Shown here piece by piece: positions 58,034 to 64,000 of a DNA stretch of 64,000 nt. A program made the position numbers and the translations under genes. The DNA is from Crenothrix sp043729335. Its GTDB lineage: Bacteria; Pseudomonadota; Gammaproteobacteria; Methylococcales; Methylomonadaceae. The stretch covers positions 1 through 64,000 of the forward strand of contig NZ_JAYTLQ010000050.1 of NCBI RefSeq assembly GCF_043729335.1, read 5' to 3'. Position 1 is the first letter of the stretch, and each line of letters starts with the position of its first letter. The notes beneath the pieces were generated by a model. It did no database searches and was not told the origin of the DNA. It worked only from the letters and a program-made list of their open reading frames with translations.

Positions 58034-58294
58034 TTATGAGACTAATTTATCGTAAACCGCATGGCTACCAATCCAAAACCATTGCACACCCTCATCGATT
58101 GGAACGCCTAATGCACGATATCCCAAGCTAACACGGACGCTACGAAATGCGCCGTTTTTAACCGATTTAAATTGTAACGAGGGATGATGCGGATTTTGTT
58201 TGAGCAGCTCATAATTTTCACGCGCTTGCTGCTGGATATTAATAGGCAAACTATCAAAATGTTGCCAGAATTTTGACGAGGTGAAATGTTTCAA
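58034..58294 (-). CDS. RelE/ParE-like toxin
   Basis: An 86-residue toxin: FWQHFDSLPINIQQQARENY (about residues 9-28), LQFKSVKNGAFRSVRVSLGYRA, and WFWIGSHAVYDKL. The pattern matches a group of short RelE-like proteins. It overlaps the antitoxin gene by 4 bases. Confidence 0.83.
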   Translation of the reverse strand: MKHFTSSKFWQHFDSLPINIQQQARENYELLKQNPHHPSLQFKSVKNGAFRSVRVSLGYRALGVPIDEGVQWFWIGSHAVYDKLVS

Positions 58295-58494
58295 AGCTCA
58301 CGCGCCATGCCCTTCTGGTATTCAGCTAAAGCCTCGTCGGCTAGTGCATCCAGCTTTCCGGCGTAAGCATCCGCTTCAATTTGTGCATCCCAGGCTGCTT
58401 CATCAAACTGAGCAAACCAACGACGAAATTCAGCTAAATCGTGTGCAGGGAGTTGCGCAACTGCTTGCTCAATGGCATGGATAGAAAAAGTCAT
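58291..58494 (-). CDS. Antitoxin of the RelE-like module
   Basis: A 67-residue acidic protein: MTFSIHAIEQAVAQLPAHDL, then AEFRRWFAQFDEAAWDAQIE, and ADEALAEYQKGMAREL at the end. This all-helical type is the usual partner of the above toxin. The ATG at 58494 has GGAGCG upstream; 30 more codons are open. Confidence 0.83.
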   Translation of the reverse strand: MTFSIHAIEQAVAQLPAHDLAEFRRWFAQFDEAAWDAQIEADAYAGKLDALADEALAEYQKGMAREL

Positions 58495-58561
58495 AAATCG
58501 CTCCAAAATTTGTTTGATAACATAATTGTAATTTACAGTAATGCTCCATAAATTAAAAGCC

Positions 58562-59329
58562 TTAAGGCCACGGATTAATATCAATAATCTTCATGACCGC
58601 TGCGGAATTGGCATCCACCAAAACCACCATATCCTTCACCTTGCCACGCAACGGCAGCCACTTAACCGCCTTATCTTGCCAATCTTGTAAAGCCGCAAAA
58701 TCTTGTGTTTTTATATTTAGCGCTTGGTTTTTATGGCTTAACTGCTCAAGTTCCTGCAAAGGCCTAGCTTTTTTTAATATCTGCTCTTTAACTTGCACTA
58801 AAGGTACAAACAGTTCCGGCAATAACGGCCAATCTGGACCACCTGCAGTCGCTGAAAATAAAATTTCCTGGTCTCGCTTAGGGTCTGGTGAAGCCACCGC
58901 TGCTACCCAACGTGGACTAGCCCAGCTGGTTTGTGCTGTTGCGTTTTTATTTTGCAAAGCTATTTGAGCGCTGCCCGCGTCAATATCAGAGGCTCTGGCG
59001 ATTTCAAAACGGTCTTGGCTGAACACTACAAAAGCCGGACGGCCTTGAAAAACCGTGTTAATGCCATAACCTAAAGCCATTAACTGCAATAATGCAATAA
59101 CCGTAAGATCAAATTTTAACGATGCCTTACCGGGCTTGTAAACCACGAAGGTTAACATCGGGCCAATAACAATATCCACCGATAACAAAATTAAAAAAAT
59201 TTCGGTTACTCCCACTGCACTGTGTAGTGGCATGGGATACCACACAAAAAAAACTAAAATAACGGCGACACCAGCAACCACGCCGGATAATAACAAATGT
59301 ATTAAAAAGGCAGAGAATCGATTTTTCAT
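58562..59329 (-). CDS. TfpX/TfpZ-like type IV pilin accessory protein
   Basis: A 255-residue protein with four hydrophobic helices in the first 110 residues (including IFLILLSVDIVIGPMLTFVV), then a periplasmic domain. This is the TfpX/TfpZ (FimB) pattern, accessory proteins needed for assembly or stability of specific pilins. It follows a pilin gene on the same strand by 65 bases. Confidence 0.88.
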   Translation of the reverse strand: MKNRFSAFLIHLLLSGVVAGVAVILVFFVWYPMPLHSAVGVTEIFLILLSVDIVIGPMLTFVVYKPGKASLKFDLTVIALLQLMALGYGINTVFQGRPAFVVFSQDRFEIARASDIDAGSAQIALQNKNATAQTSWASPRWVAAVASPDPKRDQEILFSATAGGPDWPLLPELFVPLVQVKEQILKKARPLQELEQLSHKNQALNIKTQDFAALQDWQDKAVKWLPLRGKVKDMVVLVDANSAAVMKIIDINPWP

Positions 59330-59394
59330 GGAGTGAGTAATGTAGTTAGAGTTTGACGGCTTTATGGCGGTAAATAAAAAATACAGCTAAATTC

Positions 59395-59877
59395 CTATAC
59401 CTTGCAATTGGCGGGAACAAATTTTCTATTAAGGGTGGCACTGCCTGAAGCCGCTACGGAAGTGGAAGTGCCTTCAGATTCACATATCCAAACAATTGAA
59501 CCCGATTGAGGAGGCGTTCCTGGAGTAAGGCCAGTATCACCGTCTCTAGGGACTAGGATTAACGTTGGACTTTCTGTTGCCACCTTATCTGTATAGGTAA
59601 TAATAATTTCCCCCGTTGCATCGATAATTACACTGGCAACCGTGTCTGTTGGATTAGGCGGATTCCAGCCGGAGTTAAATAGGTGTCCATGGTAAGCGTT
59701 TTGAACTACCGCTATTTTTGCTGGAATGGCTAAAGAAAATCCCTCGGTTACTTTGGCACGTACCACGTAATCTTGATAAAAAGGAATCGCTACTGCTGCC
59801 AAAATGCCAATAATGGCAACAACGATCATTAATTCGATTAAGGTAAAACCTTGTACTATGTTGATACGATTTTTCAT
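59395..59877 (-). CDS. pilA: Type IV pilin (PilA-like), second copy
   Basis: A 160-residue prepilin. The leader ends in QG, followed by FTLIELMIVVAIIGILAAVA with Glu5 of the mature protein. Two Cys near the C-terminus (VWICES and PANCKV) form the usual D-region loop. It shares leader and helix with the neighbouring pilin but has a more divergent head. Confidence 0.93.
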   Translation of the reverse strand: MKNRINIVQGFTLIELMIVVAIIGILAAVAIPFYQDYVVRAKVTEGFSLAIPAKIAVVQNAYHGHLFNSGWNPPNPTDTVASVIIDATGEIIITYTDKVATESPTLILVPRDGDTGLTPGTPPQSGSIVWICESEGTSTSVAASGSATLNRKFVPANCKV

Positions 59878-60001
59878 GGCGCTTGTGTTGCTCTTAAGTT
59901 AATACGCATCGACTACTTCTGTTAAACTGAAGCGTAGTCAAATTGTTAGCTATGTCAACATCCTAACCAATCAAAAATCATTTAAAAACACCAACGCAAA
60001 A

Positions 60002-60036
60002 AAAAACCGCCCTTGGTTTCCCTAAGGGCGGTTTTT
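60002..60036. terminator. Bidirectional terminator between two pilin genes
   Basis: Arms AAAAACCGCCCTT and AAGGGCGGTTTTT pair perfectly (13 bp) with a 9-base loop. It follows the major pilin gene, so the second pilin gene probably has its own promoter or receives limited read-through. Confidence 0.88.
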
Positions 60037-60074
60037 ATAACTCAGCTCAGATTAAGCAAGTTTGACCTGGGCTA

Positions 60075-60614
60075 CTAAGCTCTACAAGTAGCGGGCACAT
60101 ATTTGCCAAGAATTGTACCTGGAATAGTACTTGCTGCATTAGTAGTAGGGGGTGTGGCGGAGTTGCAGTTCCAAGTAACTGAGCCAGTTGTAGGCGGAGT
60201 GCCAGGTAAAAGAGGCCCACCTGCATTAGTCCCATCACGAGGTGACAATACTAGAGTATTTGATCCAGCAGCGGCAACTTTTGCTGTATAAGTAATCACG
60301 ATTTCACCGGTATTTCCACCAGTATCTCCAACAGTAGCAGTAGTACCACTTCCATCTATAGTTACACTGGCAACACTGTCTGTTGCGTTAGGCTGAGTCC
60401 AACCGGACTCAAAATTTGTGCCATTAGAAGCATTTTCAGTAACGGCTGTTTTTGCAGCAGCAGCCAAAGAAAGACCTTCTGTAACTTTGGCGCGGACAAT
60501 ATAGTCCTGATAAGCCGGAATCGCTACCGCTGCCAAGATACCAATAATGGCAACAACGATCATTAATTCGATTAAGGTAAAACCTTGTTGTACTTTTTGT
60601 ATTTGATGTTTCAT
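60075..60614 (-). CDS. pilA: Type IV pilin (PilA-like), first copy
   Basis: A 179-residue prepilin. Processing is predicted between QQG and FTLIE; the N-terminal helix reads FTLIELMIVVAIIGILAAVA, and the D-region Cys pair is TWNCNS...PATCRA. The Thr/Ser/Gly-rich central part suggests a well-expressed structural pilin. It precedes the second pilin and its accessory gene. Confidence 0.94.
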   Translation of the reverse strand: MKHQIQKVQQGFTLIELMIVVAIIGILAAVAIPAYQDYIVRAKVTEGLSLAAAAKTAVTENASNGTNFESGWTQPNATDSVASVTIDGSGTTATVGDTGGNTGEIVITYTAKVAAAGSNTLVLSPRDGTNAGGPLLPGTPPTTGSVTWNCNSATPPTTNAASTIPGTILGKYVPATCRA

Positions 60615-60957
60615 AGCGCTTTCCTAGTATTGTTGATGAAAAAATAAATGGTTACGTCGTAATCAATATTGCACTATGCGTGCCAAGAATTTTATTTTTC
60701 TAAATTATCCAGTTAATTTTTTTGAGAAATAACCAAAAATAATTAATAAACAGCGTGTTAAATAATCTTGTCGTTTTTAGAATAAACAAATTAATAATAC
60801 ATAAAACCCATTTGAGTATGCTAAAACATAAATTAACAGACTTTTTATGTCAGCATGTGACAATTTTTGTCACCTTGTTCAGTATTTTTTTATGCCTTAA
60901 TTGGCTATTAAATTCGGTAAAACACTGGCATTTAGTTAATTCGTCTTTGAGACATTT

Positions 60958-61122
60958 GGCTTCCAACTTAAGTCGGGACAGGTGAAGGTGTGCCGTTCGT
61001 GGTGAGCCATTCGACAAGCTCATGAGAGCCTTGTCGAACCATGAGCGGCACACCGTACACCCTTCGACAAGCTCAGGCCGAACGGCGTGCCTTATTGAGT
61101 GTCCCGTTTTATGTGGATAGCC
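60958..61122. mobile_element. MITE-like element with terminal inverted repeats, copy D
   Basis: Ends are nearly identical to copy A at 13358 (left TTCCAACTTAAGTCGGGACA, right GTCCCGTTTTATGTGGATAG), but the interior is 57 bases longer and contains two palindromic cores. The 525-base gap between pilA and the Rpn fragment has no other gene. Confidence 0.72.
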
Positions 61123-61139
61123 AGGCATTTTAACTAAAC

Positions 61140-61538
61140 CTATTGCCCCAGCAATGCTTTTAGACGTTCTATTTCAGCTAAAGCGGCTTGTTTTTCTTGT
61201 AGTGCAGTTTCTTTTTCTTGCAATGCTATTTCTTCACGTTGCTGAGCGGCTTGTTCACTTTGCAGGGCAGCTTGTTCACTTTGCAGGGCAGCTTGTTCAC
61301 GTTGCTGAGCCGCTTCTTTTTCCTGTAATGCCACTGTTTTGGCTTTTTTTGCTTCATCTAATTCAGATTGCATAGTCCGTTGCTGACGCAGATATTCTTG
61401 CCGAGCTTGATATTGCAAATAGCGGTGTTCTTTTTCTGAAAAAACGCTTAATGTGTTCATGGCTTGTTTCATCTCCTGTGTACTCACCCAATCAGGTAAG
61501 GCGCTGCCATCCAATTGCTCGTCATCTTTGAAAAATCA
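61140..61538 (-). pseudogene. Truncated tandem copy of the Rpn gene 3' end
   Basis: The frame equals the last third of the adjacent Rpn gene: LPDWVSTQEMKQAMNTLSVF and onward, ending AEIERLKALLGQ. The part homologous to the nuclease domain is missing, and the match starts abruptly near 61538. The coiled coil is longer here, with several repeats of QREQAALQSEQAALQSEQAA type. Confidence 0.75.
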
Positions 61539-61545
61539 AACAAGT

Positions 61546-62361
61546 TTATTGTCCTAGCAATGCCTTCAGGCGTTCTATTTCAGCTAAGGCAGCTTGTTCA
61601 CGTTGCTGAGCGGCTTCTTTTTCTTGCTGAGCCCTTATTAACTCTTGTCTAATCTCTTCTTTTTCTAGCTGAAGTGTTCGCTGCTCACGCAAATACTCCT
61701 GCCGAGCTTGATATTGAAAATAGCGGTGTTCTTTTTCTGAAAAAACGCTTAATGTGTTCATGGCCTGTTTCATCTCCTGTGTACTCGCCCAATTAGGTAT
61801 GGCGCTGTCATTCAATTGCTCGCCGTCTTTGAAAAATTTTAACCAACGTTGATCTTCGCGTTCAATCTGGCTAACATTAAATTTACTCAATTCCAATAGC
61901 CAAATGCCGCCATGATGGTTGAATGCTCGCCCTTGCTCATCACGCATTTTGTAATGATGCACATACTGGCTATCGTCAGGCAGCAGATTTTCAGCGAGTA
62001 GCCAAATTGAATAAGTTGGCTTGAGTTCACCGTAATCTTGTCCACTTTTGAGTTGCTGGCTGTAGATGTCAGCCCAGTTATAAACAATCCGGGCCGGTAA
62101 ACGGCCATAGCTGGTCAGTTGAATTTCAATTTGGTAGATCCGCTCATGGCTATCTTTGGCTTTGATATCGACAATACTGAGTTTATCACCCAAAAATTCT
62201 TTGTCATTGTAAGGATTAAGGATTTCCACCCACACCAAAGGTTCTGCAAGCTCTTGCGCCAAAAATGCATTCAAAAAATGAATCAATAAATTCTTGTTTT
62301 CTTCGCTACCCAGTAATGCCTTGAAAACGCAGTCAATCTTAGGATCAATGGAATGTTGCAT
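61546..62361 (-). CDS. Rpn family PD-(D/E)XK nuclease (recombination-promoting)
   Basis: A 271-residue protein. MQHSIDPKIDCVFKALLGSE at the start, then DKLSIVDIKAKDSHERIYQI and EIQLTS carry the D...E-x-Q nuclease core (about residues 58-82). A coiled-coil tail (QEKEAAQQREQAALAEIERL) follows. Rpn/YhgA-like enzymes promote RecA-independent recombination. They were long annotated as putative transposases. Confidence 0.88.
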   Translation of the reverse strand: MQHSIDPKIDCVFKALLGSEENKNLLIHFLNAFLAQELAEPLVWVEILNPYNDKEFLGDKLSIVDIKAKDSHERIYQIEIQLTSYGRLPARIVYNWADIYSQQLKSGQDYGELKPTYSIWLLAENLLPDDSQYVHHYKMRDEQGRAFNHHGGIWLLELSKFNVSQIEREDQRWLKFFKDGEQLNDSAIPNWASTQEMKQAMNTLSVFSEKEHRYFQYQARQEYLREQRTLQLEKEEIRQELIRAQQEKEAAQQREQAALAEIERLKALLGQ

Positions 62362-62911
62362 AGGTGCTGGCTAGGGAAAAGTAAATTCGTGTATTCGATT
62401 GTAAGGTGTTTTTATTTTGCCGACAATCCATTTGAGTTTTGCCAAGTTTGCAAAACAAATCCCCTTGCCTAATAGTGTGGCTCACCGTAATTGTCCAGCT
62501 ATGGGTTGTAAAAAAATTTGCAATGCTAAGTGGCAATATGTAAATATTCAGCATAAGTAGTATAAAAAAAGCACATTTACCTGTATTCAAATTCATGCAG
62601 TAGCTACCCCGCATTCATTTTAGAAAACAAATGTTTCATTGATTTTCAAGTTAACGGCACTAAGATATATTTTTACTTTGTTTTCAATATATTGTATATT
62701 GTACATGGCGTAATTACTGCACGAGATTAAAAAAAAAATTACTTTGTTTAAGTGTTTTTTAGTTATGGCTTTGACATCGTACCTTATATCGTGATAAAAA
62801 TTACGCCGTTGTTTAAAGATGATTCGACAACCAACTCGTAACGCTGTGTGTTCGAGTTGCTCCCTTGAGGAGAGGGATTAAAAAATATTAATAACTATAG
62901 AGGATTTTAAA
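62362..62911. other. Divergent intergenic region, one promoter candidate
   Basis: About 550 AT-rich bases between the Rpn gene and the small membrane protein gene. Except for the promoter candidate at 62771-62800 and a short CTCC/GGAG hairpin near 62861, nothing is recognised. Confidence 0.5.
62771..62800 (+). promoter_or_regulatory. Possible promoter of the small membrane protein gene
   Basis: TTGACA (62771-62776), 18 bases, TAAAAA (62795-62800), with a TGA just before the -10 like an extended -10. It would give a leader of about 100 bases. Confidence 0.35.
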
Positions 62912-63106
62912 ATGGCTGAAGCACAAGAAAAAGATAACACTTGGGTATACGTTGGCGTTGCTATTGCATCCATCATACTGTTAGTTGTTTTGCTGAAGAA
63001 AGACGAAACAAAGCATTTGTCTAGTGGTGCTGTCGCTGCAAGTAATGCTGAAGTTGACGCTAAATTGTCTGCTAAAAAAGCTGGTACTTCAAATAAAGCT
63101 GAATAA
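62912..63106 (+). CDS. Small single-helix membrane protein
   Basis: A 64-residue protein with a charged N-terminus, one membrane helix (about residues 11-28, VYVGVAIASIILLVVLL) and an Ala/Ser/Lys-rich tail. GAGGAT precedes the ATG and a hairpin follows the gene, so it is probably expressed alone. No family recognised. Confidence 0.65.
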   Translation: MAEAQEKDNTWVYVGVAIASIILLVVLLKKDETKHLSSGAVAASNAEVDAKLSAKKAGTSNKAE

Positions 63107-63123
63107 GCTGAATTAGTTGTTAT

Positions 63124-63153
63124 CTACCCCCGCCCTTTGAGGTGTGGGGGTAG
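63124..63153. terminator. Hairpin between convergent genes
   Basis: CTACCCCC (63124-63131) and GGGGGTAG (63146-63153) form a perfect 8-bp stem between the small membrane protein gene and lpxD. No T tract follows on the plus strand, so factor-independent function is uncertain. Confidence 0.55.
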
Positions 63154-63165
63154 TTGCAAACTCCG

Positions 63166-64000
63166 CTAGTCTTTACCTTCTTCTAAAACTCGAATTTTTT
63201 CTTCCATTAGCTTCATCTTTTTTATCAGCTCAGGTAGTTTGCTGAGTGCGATTTGTTCTTTGTACGCAGTCTTCTTATCTTTTGCAGGGCTACCAAATAC
63301 CTGCGCTCCTGCCGGTACATCATTAGCAACACCCGATCTAGCCATCACCACTGCACCACGACCTATGTTAACGTGATCAGCAATGCCTGCACTGCCTGCT
63401 AGAATCGCATAATCCTCAATAGTACAAGAACCTGATACACCGGTATGTCCACACATAATCACCCCTTTGCCGACCTTATTGTTGTGGCCAATTTGCACTA
63501 GATTATCTATTTTGCTGCCTGCGCCAATCACTGTACTGCCTAATGCGCCCCTGTCAACACAGGTGTTAGCGCCAATTTCAACATCGTCCCCAATAACAAC
63601 ATTACCCACCTGCGGTACTTTAATGTGCTGGCCTTTCCTAAATTTATAGCCAAAGCCATCTGCACCAATAATGGCACCGGAATGAATAATCACGTTATTA
63701 CCAATTTCTACGTCATCGTAGATTACCGCATACGGGTAAATATGGCAGTTTTTGCCTATTTTTACGTTTTTGCCAATGTAGGCGTTGGCTAATAACTTAC
63801 TGCCATCACCTATGCGGGTATTTTCGCCAATAACAGCGTAAGGGCCGATAGTCACGTCATCACCCAAGCTCACCCCGCTGTCCAGTACCGCATGGGGAGA
63901 AATGTGAGCCTTATAAACCCGGGCAGGGTGCAATAATTCCACGGCTTTTATAAAACTAATTTCCGGATCGGGGCAGGTTAATAGCGCAATATGCTGTGGC
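63166..64000 (-). CDS. lpxD: UDP-3-O-acylglucosamine N-acyltransferase LpxD (5' end outside window)
   Basis: The visible 278 residues contain the left-handed beta-helix of LpxD with many hexapeptide repeats (IGDGSKLLANAYIGKNVKIG). Also visible are the SGAIIGADGFGYKF segment, the catalytic His in LVQIGHNNKVG, and a C-terminal helix extension. The frame is open to the window edge, where it reads IALLTCPDPEISF, the end of the N-terminal uridine-binding domain. It acts in lipid A synthesis. Confidence 0.94.
   Translation of the reverse strand, partial: PQHIALLTCPDPEISFIKAVELLHPARVYKAHISPHAVLDSGVSLGDDVTIGPYAVIGENTRIGDGSKLLANAYIGKNVKIGKNCHIYPYAVIYDDVEIGNNVIIHSGAIIGADGFGYKFRKGQHIKVPQVGNVVIGDDVEIGANTCVDRGALGSTVIGAGSKIDNLVQIGHNNKVGKGVIMCGHTGVSGSCTIEDYAILAGSAGIADHVNIGRGAVVMARSGVANDVPAGAQVFGSPAKDKKTAYKEQIALSKLPELIKKMKLMEEKIRVLEEGKD

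Noticed and set aside
1..61122. CRISPR array formed by the repeated GTTCRTGG...CCACGAAC units
   Set aside because: Copies are far apart, differ in length and orientation, have no regular spacers, and no cas gene is present.
61546..62361. Classical transposase or insertion sequence
   Set aside because: The gene is an Rpn/YhgA-type nuclease; no inverted repeats or target duplications border it.
62362..62911. Structured RNA or riboswitch upstream of the small membrane protein gene
   Set aside because: Only a weak CTCC/GGAG hairpin was seen, with no conserved motif of a known class.

Overview
The window looks like a chromosomal segment of a gammaproteobacterium. The support is local gene order: nlpD-rpoS, an SRP RNA (ffs) directly upstream of dnaX-ybaB-recR, trkA-trkH, mobB/moeA, and type IV pilins with a TfpX/TfpZ-like accessory gene. 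The moderate AT content, many toxin-antitoxin (TA) modules, several Uma2 genes and REP-like palindromes would suit a Methylococcales-type methanotroph, but that is inference: no methane-oxidation gene lies here. Both ends are cut; lpxD runs off the right edge.

Layout. 0.1-4.5 kb: two VOC proteins, a glutathione transferase, a Uma2 protein, ettA. 5-13.3 kb: aqpZ, a YidB-LysM fusion, a membrane protein followed by two membrane-linked GTPases, a second Uma2, DUF5710, a YgjP-like metallopeptidase, and a degenerate M41-like protein. 13.6-20 kb: trkA-trkH and an ABC exporter (YbbA/YbbP type). 20-25.5 kb: a small secreted protein, a BglII/BstYI-like restriction enzyme with an MT-A70 methylase, hinT, recR-ybaB-dnaX and ffs. 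25.9-33.4 kb: a YheT hydrolase, a third Uma2, a protealysin-like M4 protease with its emfourin inhibitor, a chymotrypsin-fold protease, small secreted and HTH proteins, and an overlapping GNAT/nitrilase pair. 33.5-39.6 kb: rpoS-nlpD, a DnaJ-like protein, mobB, a stand-alone protease-propeptide-like protein, moeA, and a fourth Uma2.

From 39.7 to 58.5 kb the window is mostly a TA island: Zeta, several BrnT/BrnA modules and fragments, DUF4160 (broken)/DUF2442, RES/Xre, ParDE, two HigBA types, MazEF and a RelE-like pair. It is interrupted by queG, grxC, corA and a zinc-protease-like gene, and by a 791-residue RTX protein. Five near-identical bidirectional terminators divide the 46.8-50.9 kb part. 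In that cluster the toxin-first operons have sigma70-like -10 boxes only 6-7 nt before the toxin start codon, which predicts leaderless toxin mRNAs, while antitoxin-first modules have leaders with Shine-Dalgarno sequences. Remnants of BrnT and BrnA genes show repeated duplication and decay. 58.6-64 kb: pilin genes with an accessory protein, an Rpn-type nuclease gene with a truncated tandem copy, a small membrane protein and lpxD.

The window also carries dispersed palindromes built on a GTTCRTGG...CCACGAAC core. Several are nested inside short elements with terminal inverted repeats (about 110-165 bp) that look like non-autonomous mobile elements. No tRNA, rRNA, CRISPR array, transposase of a classical IS family, or integrase was recognised.
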